64,000 nt of DNA from Muscardinus avellanarius (lineage: Eukaryota > Chordata > Mammalia > Rodentia > Gliridae), in NCBI GenBank assembly GCA_963383645.1, contig OY726578.1, forward strand, positions 26,004,523 through 26,068,522, written 5' to 3'. A model generated the notes under the pieces. It was not told the origin of the DNA. It made no database searches and was given only the letters and a program-made list of their open reading frames with translations. Both the position numbers and the translations under genes were made by a program. Positions 10,191-20,780 of the stretch are shown in pieces (positions within the stretch are counted from its first letter, which is position 1; every line of letters starts with the position of its first letter).

Positions 10191-10358
10191 CCTGTGGCAG
10201 TTCTGGCAGTAATCTCCAGGCCGATTAATCAGGGAGCAGGGAGGCAAGGGTGCAAAGGCCTGTCCATGATGGGGGCAAGGATCCATATGCCATGCTATCG
10301 CCACAAACAAAAACCAACCCAGGAGGGGGACAAAGATTTTGGGAGGAAGATTCAACAA
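10191..10358 (-). pseudogene. Hydrophobic leader-like segment between pol and env relics
   Basis: A minus-strand frame contains KIFVPLLGWFLFVAIAWHM, a hydrophobic stretch preceded by a basic residue and followed by Cys-rich sequence. It could be the start of Env (signal peptide) fused by deletion to the transmembrane part; about 1 kb expected for the surface subunit is missing. The assignment rests on position only. Confidence 0.35.
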
Positions 10359-10640
10359 TAATATTTATAGAGCAAAAATTGAACCATCAACGTTGGGTGC
10401 CCAGTAACAGGTATTATTTATTGATATTTTAAACGGCTGAATGGATAATTGGAAGGACATAGAGCAATTGGGGTGATCTAGTTTTGGGGACTCCTCTTGA
10501 TTGATTAGGGCCAAGGTGGTCCAGCTCAAAGACAAAGCCAACAATCTCTAGCTAATTCTGGGGAGGTTTGATTAAGGAGATTGTATGTTGAATGCAAAAT
10601 AGATTCTGTCTGGGGATTGAGTGCCAAGTCCCCTCTGCTG

Positions 10641-12345
10641 TCAGGCAGAGCTAAACCCGCTCCCTTCTGGAGATTTACACCGATTCTTCACTGCTGTCCA
10701 GTAAACCTTTCCATCCGTATGGGTGCATTGCTGGACAACTTCATAGCAAAGACTATGAACGGCTGGGATCCAAAGTGGTCTTTTATCATCATAGGGGAAG
10801 ACACATCCAAAGTCCCTTCCTGCAGTTATGAGGGGATCTGGGCCCCTCCGCATTCCCGTCAGGGGATCTCTTCATTTTACTTTGATGGAGGAAAAGGGAA
10901 TCTCTATGGTCCAATGCCTATGAAAAGGGGACAGATTAGGGTCTTTTGAAAAATTTAAAATATTTAGGGTTAATAATGCTTTTCTTAATTGATCATGTGG
11001 GGGTAGCAACTCCCCCTTTTGTTTTTGTAATTGAACTTTTAGGGTATGATTATATTTTTCTATTAAAGCTTGTCCTTTTGGGTTATATGGAATGCTCGTA
11101 GTGTGAATAATATTCCATAATTGTAGGAAGGAGGTGAAATGTTGACTAATAAAACAAGGGCCATTATCAGTTTTGATTTGTTCAGGAATACCAAGAATAG
11201 CAAAACATTGAAGAAAATGACTCATAGCATGTTTTGTCTTTTCACCCGAATGAGCTGAGGCCCAAGCAGCCCTGGAATAGGTATCTATGGAAACAAAAAT
11301 ATACTTGAGTTTTCCAAATGGTTGAAAATGAATTACATCCACTTGCCATAATCCATTGGGGCATAGGCCTCTTGGGTTAACTCTGGGCAATTGAAGGGGG
11401 GTATTTGCAAGAAGGGTTGACGTGATTTACAAGTGCGAACAATTCTTTTTAAATCCTTAGTAGGGATTTGAGGATATTTGTGTTTTAATCCCCTCCAATT
11501 TACATGGGTTAATCGATGAAAATCCATGGCCTCTTCTACAGATAGGGCTTGAACTTTTGTGGAGGCCAGTTGGCCAGCCATGGCATTGCCATTGGATAGT
11601 GACCCGGGTAGGTTTTGATGTCCCCTAAGATGCTGAATATATATTGGATATCGACATTGCTTAAGCAGACATTGTATTTGTATCATTAAAGGGGTAATAG
11701 GATTGACATCTAATTTAATATAAGCATCTATTAAAGTAGGTAACAAATTTACTACATATAAACTATCTGAGAATAAATTTATAGACTCAAAAAATTCTTG
11801 CAGGGCTAGGGCTATAGCAAAAAGTTCTTTGAATTGGGGGGATTCTTTTACAGGCTGGAAGATGGTTTTTGGGGGCTGAGGATCCATTCCTTTTACAAAA
11901 GGGGGATAAATAACCACAGAGGCCCCTTCGCTCCCTCCATCGGTGAATACAGTAATAAATTTGGGATCGGGGTAGGTAAAAATAGCCTTGTGGGTTTCTA
12001 TTCTAATTGTGTAAAAGAGCTCATCCACTTGTAGGGACCATAATGGCAGTCCAAGTCTCCTAAAAATCCCTCTAATGCAAATACTATTCTTGAATTATTT
12101 CTCTGTAACCATGTAAAATCGGAGAGGCAAAAGGGAATGATAATTTTATGGGGGTCTATTCCGAATAACCGATTTGCTATGTCTCTTCCTTTAATAATGT
12201 AATCTGCTATTTGATCAATTATGGAATATACCCGGGGTGCTCCTCTTATGGAGAGGTGTATCCAATGAATGGGCTCTCCCATCTGGGCCAAAAGAGCCAA
12301 ACATAGGGTGCTTCCCATGAAAACACATAAAATTAAAGGCAGCAT
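10641..12345 (-). pseudogene. Betaretrovirus-like pol relic: RT connection, RNase H, integrase
   Basis: On minus, in order: RT connection region (12345-11998, with IHWIHLSI and ADYIIKGRD); RNase H (12028 onward, VFTDGGSEGASVV carrying the first catalytic Asp and a Glu); the integrase zinc-binding part (two His and two Cys around 11530-11420); integrase core (11390-10872, with WQVDVIHF, TDNGP and a DD35E-like spacing); and a C-terminal segment (10853-10641). The layout and residues resemble betaretroviral pol. Breaks: frame changes between the pieces, and Glu-to-other uncertainty at the third catalytic position (segment ALIEKYNHT keeps a Glu). The RT fingers and palm are absent. Non-functional relic of a type D-like element, going by the gamma-type Env next to it. 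Confidence 0.78.
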
Positions 12346-12439
12346 GGGATTAAATTGCCTTAAGGATGTCTCATTAATTGACTTTGTATTTTTGCTTTTT
12401 GGGTTATCCCAGCAATAGGGGCTTCAGTAGGTCCTTCAT

Positions 12440-12760
12440 CTAATTTTTCCCGTGCTGTCAAAGTGGCTGTCCATACCTGGTCTTGTGGTTCCCAGGGGTA
12501 TCAGGCTGTAGGGTGGTTTCCTCCCGGGTTGACGGGAAAGAGGCCCATAGTTCCTCCGGCTCCCCCCCCCCCACCGGCATATAGCGGTGGAGCGGAGGGT
12601 ATGGAGAAGGAATTGGCCGGGGAAAGGGACTGCAGGGAGCTCTTAGCGTCTGCAAAGGGATCAAGGGAGGGATCGGGAGGTTTCTTAGGGGCTTTGGGAC
12701 CGGAGGAGGGTGTATGCTCAGCGGCCCCCTTTTCCACTGGCTTGGGGCCACGATCAGCGA
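12440..12760 (-). pseudogene. Gag fragment with late-domain-like motifs
   Basis: A proline-rich minus-strand frame (12737-12501) includes the motif pair PSAP and PPLY, in PSAPPLYAGG. In retroviral Gag these recruit ESCRT (TSG101) and NEDD4-type ligases for budding. A stop follows soon after, and the frame then runs almost directly into RT-connection sequence, so capsid, nucleocapsid, protease and most of RT are deleted. Proline-rich sequence alone is weak evidence; the position in the provirus supports it. Confidence 0.5.
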
Positions 12761-13131
12761 GATTTTTCAGGGGTCATGGGGGAAAACAACTTTTAAGCGC
12801 GGAGATGGTGGGGAGAACCCCCGGGAGGGATTTTCCCTTGCTCTGTCTGGGCTTGCCTAACCAGACCCTCAACTCAATCTCAGGTATCCCAATCATAAAG
12901 ATTACTTTCAGGGAGCCACTGGGAAAATTTTAAAAGGTACCCCCCAGGCCTGGGTGGCTTGGTTATCAGTGAGATTAAGTCCTCGGCTCTTGAGAAAGAG
13001 TCAAAGGGATTCTAGGGCAGGGTTAGCTTTAGAACTGGACTTCCCCGTAATTTATGAGGGGACACTCACCCGCGGACCCATTGGCCTGTCAGCATTTCAC
13101 CGAGAAAGAGTTCCTCACATGGGGCACCACT
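12761..13131 (-). other. Proviral leader with a primer-binding-site-like sequence
   Basis: On minus, TGGTGCCCCATGTGAGG (13129-13113) resembles the tRNA-Lys1,2 primer site of betaretroviruses with several C-to-T type changes. Only five bases (GAACA) beyond it agree with the 3' end of the LTR at 8702, so the 5' LTR is missing or replaced. Confidence 0.35.
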
Positions 13132-13245
13132 GTTCATCTCTATTCTGGGTAAATCACAGCATCCCTTGATCTCTATCTGCTAGAAGTTACTATGTTGAAA
13201 GTCTGTTTTATAACAAAAAGGAAGACAGAGGAATATAACCTTTTA

Positions 13246-13460
13246 ATTTTTTTTCTGTACCAGGCATGGAACCCAGGGGCATTCTACCTCCAAGCTACAC
13301 CCCCAGTCCTATTTTTTAAGTCTTTTTAAAATTTTGAAACAGAGTCTCACTGAGTTGCAAAGAGCCTCGCTAAAGTACCTGAGATTGTCTGAGAAACACC
13401 ATCTTCTGGTCTCCGCCTCCTGAATGCTGGGATTACAAGCGTACACCACCATGCCTGGCT
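13246..13460 (-). mobile_element. B1-dID SINE, antisense
   Basis: TTTTTTTTCTGTACCAGGCA to CCACCATGCCTGGCT; some indels in the middle. Confidence 0.85.
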
Positions 13461-14030
13461 CAAATTTAACCTTCTTAAGTAAAGTGTAGAGGTTTTAGAG
13501 CTGTAACTATTTTGTGTTATTAGTAATTAATATTGGGTTAACACAGCATGGTTGTTCATCTTTTAACTCTGTCTAAAATTTTGTGAGAGTTTGCATAATT
13601 CTTTCCTTCTACGTGCAGGTGTCTATAAATAGCATTCAGTGTTCCGCTCTTTTAGCTACAGACTAACAATCAGTTTTTAGCTGAACAAGGTCAACCTTGG
13701 CTGGAGCTTTGACTGATAGCCTAGAGACAGGAAAAAGGTGTTTTTTTTGTTTTTTTTTTACTGTTTTGCTTAAGTACAGCTTATTAGCAATTAATACTAC
13801 CCTTCTTGGCAATCAATACCAGCTCAATTCCCATCAATCACCACCATCTTTCACCTACACGTTTTCTTCTGTTGATTGGTACCTGTATACCCATCAAAGT
13901 AGAAACCCCACATTACCTGCCTTCCTCAGCCCTGGCGCCTGTCATTCTGTTTTCTGTCCTTACAGATTCTCTCAGTTTCACTAGAGTCTTACAATGCTGG
14001 TTGTTTTGTGAGTGTCAGTTACTATGTCTT
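13461..14030. other. Unique or deeply decayed repeat
   Basis: No gene seen. The right part may belong to the old L1 fragment that follows. Confidence 0.3.
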
Positions 14031-14205
14031 CATCTGTGGTGAGCCATGCACCAGAATTTCCTTTCTGTTCACAGTTGAATAATATTTCCTAGTATGGACT
14101 AGCCACGCGTTGTTTGTGCATTCATAGGCTTATGGACTTTGGGAAGTTTCCACCCTGAGGTGTTGTGTACACTGCCACTATGAGCACTGCTGTATGTAAG
14201 ATAAT
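14031..14205 (-). mobile_element. Old L1 fragment (ORF2 3' region), antisense
   Basis: The order TTGAATAATATTTCCTAGTA, then GTTTGTGCATTCATAGG, TTATGGACTTTGG, TTTCCACCC and CTATGAGCACTGCTGTATG follows a widespread mammalian L1 ORF2 end read in reverse. Divergence is high, so it is an old copy. Confidence 0.6.
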
Positions 14206-14227
14206 TTTTGTCCTTGAATTAAAAAAA

Positions 14228-14442
14228 ATTTTTTTTTAATGTGTGTGTGGTACTGGGAATGAAATTCAGAGGTATTCTACTCCCGAGCTATGACTCCAGC
14301 CCTACTTTATTCTTTTATTTTGAAACATGTTCTCGCTAAGTTTCGGAGGACCTAAATTGCTGAGGCTGAGCATGCACTTGTAATCTTCTTGTCTCGGTCT
14401 CCCGAGTAGTGGAGTATGAGCATGTGCCACCATGCCTGGCTT
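14228..14442 (-). mobile_element. B1-dID SINE, antisense
   Basis: GTGGTACTGGGAATGAAATT to CCACCATGCCTGGCT. The B1 end is somewhat diverged. Confidence 0.83.
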
Positions 14443-14550
14443 GGTCTGGCAATTTCTTAGCACAGGAACATTCTTCTTAGTTCTAGAACTTCTTCCTCCG
14501 GACTGTAACTTCTTTATTAGCACGGAACGGTCATTTTTAGCACTGGAATT

Positions 14551-14957
14551 TGTTTGTTTGTTTGTTTATTTATTTATTTGAAGTACAGGGAATAGAACCC
14601 AGGGGCATTCTACCTCTGAGCTATACCCCAGTCCTATTTTTTATTTTTTATTTTTTATTTTTATTACCCTTCTACCTCTGGGCTACACTCCCAGACCTAT
14701 TTTATATTTTTATTTGGAAACAGGGCCTCTTAAGCCAGTGAGGCTGGCTTCAAACCAGCGTGATCCTCTTGTCTCCACCTCCCAAGTGCGGGGATTACAA
14801 GTGTGTGCCACCATGCCTGGCTTATTCTTTATTTTGAAATGAGGTCTCGCTAAGCTGCAGAGGTCTCGCTAAGTAGCTGAGGCTGTCCTCAAACCGTGAT
14901 AATCCTGTCTCAGCCTCTCAAGTACAGGATGACAAGTGTGTGCCACCACACCCAGCT
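14551..14957 (-). mobile_element. Outer SINE of a nested pair, antisense
   Basis: ID half at 14551-14650 and B1 half at 14821-14957 (CTTTATTTTGAAATGAGG to CCACCACACCCAGCT) are separated by a second SINE. Confidence 0.78.
14651..14820 (-). mobile_element. Inner SINE inserted in the T-rich linker of another SINE
   Basis: Antisense Linker-2 type copy starting at TACCTCTGGGCTACACTCCC and ending CCACCATGCCTGGC; its ID tail merges with host T-runs. The T-rich linker of the outer copy suits L1 endonuclease cleavage. Confidence 0.75.
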
Positions 14958-15108
14958 GGAACTTCTTCATCGCACCAGAAGTTCTATGTCTGAGCAGGAC
15001 TTAATTTTTTGCACCAGAAGTACTCTCTCTTTTAACTGGGACCATATGGGCACCATAATGCTCATAAATTTTTTTTAATGTTTTACATTAAGCTTTATAA
15101 AAATATTT

Positions 15109-15147
15109 ATGCCGAGATTATAAGCATGCATCACCACACCCAGCCTA
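15109..15147 (-). mobile_element. Short SINE B1-head fragment
   Basis: AGATTATAAGCATGCATCAC to CCACACCCAGCC. Confidence 0.5.
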
Positions 15148-15241
15148 AAAAATATTTTAGCAAACTTATTTTTTACTTTTTATGGGGGCAATCACCGAAT
15201 AAATAAACAGATTTTGAATGGAGAAAAATGGCAATGCCATA

Positions 15242-15466
15242 AGCCGGGCGTGGTAGCACATGCTTGTAATCCCCGTGCTTGGGAGGCTGAGACAGGAGGA
15301 TCACGCAGGTTCGAAGCCAGCCTCAGCTACTTAGTGAGGCTCTCAGCAACTTAGTGAGACCCTGTTTCCAAATAAAATATAAAATGGGTCTGGTAGTATA
15401 GCCCGGAGGTAGAAAGCCTCTGGGTTCCACCCCCAGTACCACCAAAAAAAAAAAAAAAAAAAAAAA
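15242..15466 (+). mobile_element. B1-dID SINE, sense, Linker-2 type, A tail
   Basis: AGCCGGGCGTGGTAGCACAT head, AGGTTCGAAGCCAGCC box-B-like, AATAAAATATAAAATGGGTC linker, CCCCAGTACC end, about 22 A. Close to the apparent consensus of this subfamily. Confidence 0.92.
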
Positions 15467-15709
15467 TTAAAACAAAATAAAAAAAGAAAAATGGCAATGC
15501 CAGAAATTCACCTGCATTACTGCGGTGCTGATGACCTTCATCCAGCTTCTGCTTGGCTGCCCTTCCCAGGACTCTTCACCTTTTCACCTGCTGGTATCCG
15601 CCTGTCCCAGCATAGCCCCAGTCACTCCTGTACTTTCTGCCTCTGTATGTTTGATTATAAACTGCTTGGCTCTGCCACTTCTCAGAATATTAGACACTTC
15701 CTTTCCATC

Positions 15710-15918
15710 TTTTTTTTTTTTTTTTGGTGGTACTGGGGGTGGAACCCAGGGGCTTTTCTACCTCTGGACTATAGACCTATTTTATACTTTATTTGGAAAT
15801 AGGGGCTCACTAAGTTGCTGAGAGCCTCACTAAGTAGCTGAGGCTGGCTTTGAACCTGTGCGATCCTCCTTTCTCAGTCCCCCAAGCGCGGGGATTATAA
15901 ACATGCATCACCACCCCT
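15710..15918 (-). mobile_element. B1-dID SINE, antisense, Linker-2 type
   Basis: Long T run then GGTGGTACTGGGGGTGGAAC; B1 end CATGCATCACCACCCC. Confidence 0.88.
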
Positions 15919-16133
15919 GTTTTTTTTTTTTTTTTATGGTACTAGGGGTGGAACCCAGAGGCTTTCTACTTCTGGGCTATACTCCCAGACCCATTTTTAT
16001 ATTTTATTTGGAAACAGGGTCTCACTAAGTTGCTGGCAGCCTAAGTAGCTGAAGCTGGGTTCAAACCTGTGTGATCCTCCTGTCTCAGCCTCACAAGTGC
16101 GGGGATTACAAGCATGTGCCACCACACCCGGCA
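15919..16133 (-). mobile_element. B1-dID SINE, antisense, Linker-2 type
   Basis: Poly-T, TGGTACTAGGGGTGGAACCC to CCACCACACCCGGC. Tail-to-head with the previous copy. Confidence 0.88.
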
Positions 16134-16139
16134 TCCACT

Positions 16140-16256
16140 GGTTTATTCTTTATTTTGAAACAAAATAAGTAGCCGAGGCTGGCTGAGAACTTGTGATCCT
16201 CCTGTCTCAGTCTCCCAAGCGCTGGCATTACAAGCATGTGCCACCACGCCTAGCAT
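16140..16256 (-). mobile_element. SINE B1-half fragment, antisense
   Basis: TTTATTCTTTATTTTGAAAC to CCACCACGCCTAGC; the ID half is missing. Confidence 0.78.
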
Positions 16257-16277
16257 CTTTTTCATTTTTTGACCTCT

Positions 16278-16488
16278 TTTTAAAATTTTTTGGTACTGGG
16301 ATGGAACCCAGGGGCATTCTACCCTCCAAGCTATACCCCCAGCCCTATTTTTTTCCTTTATTTTGAAACAAGGTCTCACTGAGTTGCAATGGGCCTCACT
16401 ATGTAGCTGAGGCTGTCCGTGAACCACAATCCTTCTGTCTCAGCCTCTCAAGTACTGAGATTACAAATTTGGGCCACCATGCCTGGCT
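16278..16488 (-). mobile_element. B1-dID SINE, antisense
   Basis: TTTTTTGGTACTGGGATGG to CCACCATGCCTGGCT. Confidence 0.87.
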
Positions 16489-16637
16489 TTCCTTAATTTT
16501 TTTTATTCATTCTGCTGCCAGTAGTCCTTCGCTACTTTCTGCAGAAAATTCAGTTTAATTGCTCCTTTAGGTTATTCCTACTTATAAAGCATCACTTTTT
16601 AAATCTTGAGTTATTGTAGTGACATATTTTGTTCAAT

Positions 16638-16639
16638 AT

Positions 16640-16678
<39 letters not shown>

Positions 16679-17092
16679 TTATTTGCAGTTCTGGGGATGG
16701 AACCCAGGGCCATTCGACCTCTGAGCTACACCTCTAGCCCTATTTTTTTATTCTTTTTTTTTTTTTTTTTTTGTACTGGGGGTGGAACCCAGAGGCTTTC
16801 TACCTCTGGGCTATACTCCCGGACCTTTTTAAAAATATATTTTATTTGGAAACAGGGTCTCACTAAGTTGCTGAGGCTGGCTTCAAACCTGTGCGATCCT
16901 CCTGTCTCAGCCTCCCAAGCACGGGGATGACAAGCGTGGACCACCACGCCCGGCTCTTATTCTTTATTTTGAAATGACCTCAGTAAGTTGCAGAGGGCCT
17001 AAGTAGCTGAGGCTAGCTTCTAATCTGTGCAATTCTCCTGTCTCAGCCTCCCAAATACTGAGATTACAAGCATGTGCCAACATACTTGCTTG
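16638..17092 (-). mobile_element. Outer SINE of a nested pair, antisense, with (ATTT)n tail
   Basis: An (ATTT)n tail of about 11 units (16638-16682), ID half to 16754, and B1 half 16955-17092. The inner SINE separates them. Confidence 0.8.
16755..16953 (-). mobile_element. Inner SINE, Linker-2 type, antisense
   Basis: T run then TGTACTGGGGGTGGAACCC to CCACCACGCCCGGCT. Sits in the TTATTCTTT linker of the outer copy, with TTATTCTTT repeated on both sides as a likely TSD. Confidence 0.83.
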
Positions 17093-17099
17093 CTCAATA

Positions 17100-17531
17100 T
17101 TTTATTTGTTTATTCATTTTTGAGGTTCTGGGGATATAATGCAGGGGCATTCTACCTCCAAGCTATACACCCAGCCCTATTTTTTAGACCTTTTTTGTGG
17201 TACTGGGGATGGAACCCAGGGGCATTCTACCTCTGGGAAGCACCCCAGCCCTATTTTTTATTCTTTATTTTAAAACAGGGTCTCACTGCGTTGCAAAAGA
17301 CCTCACTAAGTAGCTGAGGGTGGCCTCAAACTGTGATCCTCTTGTCTCAGCCTCCCAAATGCTGGGATTACGAACATGTGCCACCATGCCTGGCTAGTCC
17401 TTTTTATTTTGAGGCAGGGTCTTACTGAATTGCAAAGGGCCTCACTAAGTAGCTGAGGCTGTCCACAAACCACGATCTGATCTCTGCCTCTCAAATGCTT
17501 GGATTAAGAGCATGAGCCACTACACCTAGCT
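17100..17531 (-). mobile_element. Outer SINE of a third nested pair, antisense
   Basis: ID half 17100-17185 and B1 half 17394-17531 (ending CCACTACACCTAGCT) flank another SINE. Confidence 0.78.
17186..17393 (-). mobile_element. Inner SINE, antisense
   Basis: GTGGTACTGGGGATGGAACC to CCACCATGCCTGGCT, inserted in the T-rich linker of the outer copy with a TAGNCCTTTTT-like TSD. Confidence 0.82.
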
Positions 17532-17555
17532 AAAAAGCCTTTTATTAAAATATTG

Positions 17556-17767
17556 AAGCCGGGCGTGGTGGCGCACGCTTGTAATCCCAGTACTTGGGAG
17601 GCTCAGACAGGAGGCTCGCGCAGGTTCGAAGCCAGCCTCAGCTACTTATTGAGGCTCTCAGCAACTTAGTGAGACCCTGTTTCCAAATAAAATATAAAAT
17701 AGGTCTAGGAGTATATCCCGGAGGTAGAAGGCCCCTGATTTTATCCCCAGAACCACACACAAAAAAG
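17556..17767 (+). mobile_element. B1-dID SINE, sense, Linker-2 type
   Basis: AGCCGGGCGTGGTGGCGCAC head and AGGTTCGAAGCCAGCC; ID end TTATCCCCAGAACCAC. Near-consensus head. Confidence 0.9.
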
Positions 17768-17772
17768 ATTGA

Positions 17773-17872
17773 ACAAGCTGGCTGGTAGAGTGCTCTTGCA
17801 TTCTGTCCCCAGTACTGCAAAAAACAAAAACAAAAACAAAAACAAAAACAAACAACAACAACAACAACAACT
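17773..17872 (+). mobile_element. ID-half fragment with (CAAAAA)n and (CAA)n tail
   Basis: GCTGGCTGGTAGAGTGCTCT to GTCCCCAGTACTGC. The words GGTAGAGTGCTCTTGC are closer to a classical ID element than those in the dimeric SINEs around it. The tail has evolved into (CAAAAA)n then (CAA)n. Confidence 0.6.
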
Positions 17873-18087
17873 TTTTTTACATTTAATTTTTATATTTATC
17901 CTCTTCATTTGATATGGCTTCTGAACATTCTATCACAATATTTGGAAAACAATGGCAATGTGTTTCACTTGAGTTTGAATTTCTGAAATTTTGTACTTTT
18001 TACTATATGCAATATTGAATTCTTCATTCGCAGGAGAGGAGGGAGTGCATGTTCACTGAGGTTGTAGCATCCAGCACTTATCTCCAG

Positions 18088-18106
18088 TGGCCACCAGAGG
18101 GCTCAG
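18088..18106 (+). promoter_or_regulatory. CTCF-type motif, copy A
   Basis: TGGCCACCAGAGGGCTCAG contains CCACCAGAGGGC (18091-18102), a full match to the first 12 positions of the CTCF core CCASYAGRKGGC. Binding is inferred. Confidence 0.5.
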
Positions 18107-18197
18107 CATGCCTCGTCCTGGACCTGTGGCATCCACAGCAGAGGCACAGAGAACTGGAAGCCATCAGAGGTTGGTGCTATCTTCTTCGATTGGACAA

Positions 18198-18425
18198 GAC
18201 TATACTACCCAGAGCCCTCTGGGACTCCCCCAGGGGCCTCTGCGGGGATGGTCAAGGAGGGTAGGCTGAATACACTACCCACAGTCCTCCACTGTCTATT
18301 CCAGGGGCCCCGGTGATGAGGGCCAAGAGGTAGAGCCATACTACACTATAGAGTCCTCCATGGTCTCTTCTAGGGCCCCTTGTGGTCAGGTCCAAGAAGT
18401 ACAGGCTGACTACGCTATACAACTT
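18198..18425. repeat. Three-copy ~70-bp tandem repeat
   Basis: Each unit starts near ACTAYRCTAYMCAGAG and runs through a CTCTNGGGACTCCCCNAGGGGCC-like core to a purine-rich end (AGGTAGAGCCAT, AAGTACAGGCTGA). GGCTGA recurs at a two-unit distance of about 140 bp. Confidence 0.6.
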
Positions 18426-18442
18426 CGTGATGCAGAAGGCAT

Positions 18443-18530
18443 CACGAAGTAGCTGAGGCTATGAGTGGAGATCCTCCTGCCTCGGCCTCCCAAGTACCAG
18501 GATTCCAAGCATGGGTACCACGCCTGGTCT
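18443..18530 (-). mobile_element. SINE B1-half fragment
   Basis: CGAAGTAGCTGAGGCTATGA to TACCACGCCTGGTC. Confidence 0.7.
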
Positions 18531-18685
18531 GGCTCATTCCTCTTAATCTTTCTGCCACCACAGTGTTTCTCTGCTTTCCCTACTTTCTGTAGGAAATTGA
18601 CTTTAAATGCCCTTAGGTTATTCCTACTTACGAAGCCTCACTATGAAACCTTGAGTTATTGTACTGACACATTTTGTTCAGTATA

Positions 18686-18895
18686 TTTTTTATTTTGCAG
18701 TCCTGGGGATGGAACCCAGGATCACTCTACCTCTGTGCTACACCCCCACCTCTATTTTTTATTCTTTATTTTGAAACCAGGTCTCACTGAATTGTAAAGG
18801 GCCTCACTAAGTAGCTGAGGCTGTTCTTGAACTATGATCCTCTGGTCTCAGCCTCCCGAATGCTGGTATTACAAGCGTGTGCCACCACACCCAGA
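18686..18895 (-). mobile_element. B1-dID SINE, antisense
   Basis: TTTTGCAGTCCTGGGGATGG to CCACCACACCCAG. Confidence 0.85.
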
Positions 18896-18920
18896 TCTTG
18901 TTCAATATTATTATAAAATG

Positions 18921-19125
18921 CTTTTTTATGGTACTGGGGATGGAACCAGGGGGCATTCCAGCTCTGAGCTACACCTCTAGCCCTATTTTAAAATTCTTTA
19001 TTTTTAGACAGGATCTCACTAAGTTGTAGAGAGCCTCACTGAGTAGCTGAGGCTGTCCCCGCACCGTGATCCTCCTGCCTCAGCCTCCCAATGCTGGGAT
19101 TACAAGTATGCACCATTATGTTCGG
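18921..19125 (-). mobile_element. B1-dID SINE, antisense
   Basis: TTTTTTATGGTACTGGGGAT to CACCATTATGTTCGGCT. Confidence 0.83.
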
Positions 19126-19352
19126 CTATAAAAGGCTTTTTATGTTTAGTTTTATATACATCTTCTTCATATACTATGGCTTCTGAACATTACATCACAA
19201 TTTTGGGAAAGCAGTGGCAGTATGTCACACTTGAGTTTGAACTTCTAGACTTTTGGCCTTTTTACTGTATGCTGAATTTGTTTTCATTCAAAGGAGAGAC
19301 AAAGGGGGTGCGTGTTCATTGTGATGTTGTAGCACCCTGCAGTTAGCTCCGA

Positions 19353-19371
19353 TGGCCACCAGAGGGCTCAG
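19353..19371 (+). promoter_or_regulatory. CTCF-type motif, copy B
   Basis: TGGCCACCAGAGGGCTCAG is identical to copy A across 19 bases although the neighbouring duplicated sequence has diverged visibly. Confidence 0.5.
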
Positions 19372-19474
19372 CATGCTTTGTTCTGAACCTGTAGTATCCA
19401 TGGCAGAGGCACAGAGACCTCGAAGCCACTGGAGGTTGGGGCCATCTTTCTTGATTGGACAAGACCTTCAAGAT

Positions 19475-19935
19475 TGAAAGGACAAAGTTTGACCACACCA
19501 GAAACCACCTTGTAGCCAAGAGATTTATTGGAGGGGCCGGTATGAAAGGAAGAAACAGAGAGAGAGAGACAGAGAGAAAGACAGAGGGGGAAAGAGAGAA
19601 AGACGAGTCCAGGAAGAGAGGGTGCGCGTGCTGGGGTCAGTGTTATATAGGGACTTGGGGTTACGGATTGGGGGCTAGTAGGCTAGGAGAAATGCCCTTT
19701 GAACTAATTGGCTAGAGTCCCATGGGAGGGGATCGTGCGGGCAGGTAATTTGCTCAGGGTCAGCAGGGAATGTCCCTTTCACTGATTGGCCAAGGGCACC
19801 AGGAGGGGGCAGGTCTCCCAGGTAAGTGACCAGGTGCGGTCTAAGGGGGATGGTAGCTTAACTGGTCAGACCAGGGCCTCTCAGGAAACTTAGCTTGGGG
19901 GGAGGTTCTGAAGTAAGAACCTGATTCATCTAACA
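19475..19935 (-). mobile_element. Solo LTR with a 5-bp TSD
   Basis: On minus, TGTTAGATGAATCAGG to TTTGTCCTTTCA, 461 bp, flanked by AAGAT at 19470-19474 and 19936-19940. A CCAAT box lies near 19783, TATATA at 19644-19649, AATAAA at 19524-19529, and a polypyrimidine/CTCT tract follows the TATA box. A 5-bp duplication is typical of ERVL/ERV3-like and some ERV1 LTRs. Confidence 0.85.
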
Positions 19936-20042
19936 AAGATGAAGGCAAAAGTCCAAGGAAGATCAGGATTCATTCTGGAGGACTGAAAATGGAGCCACTG
20001 ATCTGCTCTGTGGGGCTAGTGAAGGCTGATGTCAAGGTGGAG

Positions 20043-20196
20043 GTAGAATTAGGGATGGGTTTGGGGTTAGGGGGCTGGGTAGGGTTGAGATTTTATTTAG
20101 TTTTGGGGTTAAAATTAAAGTTTTAGGACTTAAGTTGGGTTCGGGTTAGGGGTTAGGGTTAACTTCAGGGTCAGGGTCAGGGGTAGATTTAGGGTT
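20043..20196 (+). repeat. Degenerate telomere-like TTAGGG tract
   Basis: Repeated GGGTTAGGG, GGGGTTAGGGTTAAC, TTAGGGATGGGTTTGGGG and GTCAGGGTCAGGGG words make up most of these 150 bases. It is degenerate, so it is a decayed interstitial telomeric repeat or a look-alike G-rich minisatellite. Confidence 0.55.
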
Positions 20197-20197
20197 A

Positions 20198-20361
20198 TGA
20201 AGACCGGAGGATCATGGTTCGCGGACAGCCTCAGCTACCTAGTGAGGCCCTCTGCAACTCAGTGAGATCCTGTTTCAAAATAAAGAATGCAAAATAGGGC
20301 AGGGGGTGTAGCTTGGAGGTCGAATGCCTCTAGCCAGACCCGCAAAAATAAAAAAGAAAAA
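20198..20361 (+). mobile_element. SINE, sense, 5' truncated
   Basis: Starts in mid-B1 (GACCGGAGGATCATGGTTCG) and ends at CCAGACCCGC with an A-rich tail. Confidence 0.8.
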
Positions 20362-20780
20362 AGATGGTACAGAATTTAATCATCTTGCAGTTCTAGAAAT
20401 AGACACCATGCCGATTTTTTCACAAGTCAGGGACTAGCATTTAGAGACTAGAAGTAACTTCCACAGACTTGTCAGCTTGCGGGAGGGCAGGACTGTGCTT
20501 TGTCTGGCTCCAAAGCCAGACATCTTCCTTACACTAAAGGAAGAGATCCCTTCAGAGCGCTAAACCCGGAGAGCGTCTCCATCCTAATGAAGTCTCAGTA
20601 AATGCACCATGACACCCATGATTTTTCAGAAGAAAAGCCAAGCATCTAGACTTGTTGATGCCTTGCTTTGCTTCATTGTCTGGCAGTGACTTTAAATCGC
20701 CTCCATGCAGCTAACTAGAAAGGAGAATTGAAGCCCCACTTTCACTGGCTTTGTTGGCTTCTGGGAGCTCTTCTCTCATG
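20362..20780. other. Unique sequence
   Basis: No repeat or coding signal recognised. Confidence 0.35.

Larger units (their letters stand above)
16489..18197. repeat. Unit A of a local tandem duplication
   Basis: Non-SINE parts at 16489-16637 (TCTGCTGCCAGTAGTCC..., TTAGGTTATTCCTACTTA) and 17880-18197 (GATATGGCTTCTGAACATTC..., CCACCAGAGGGCTCAGCATG, GATTGGACAAGAC) recur in the same order at 18531-18690 and 19126-19469. The SINEs between them differ in number, so they inserted after duplication or were lost differently. Confidence 0.75.
18531..19469. repeat. Unit B of the local tandem duplication
   Basis: Matches unit A outside its SINEs: CTTTCTGTAGGAAATTGACT and TTAGGTTATTCCTACTTACG at left, ATATACTATGGCTTCTGAAC and GGCCACCAGAGGGCTCAGCA at right. 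It ends where the LTR at 19475 is inserted. Confidence 0.75.
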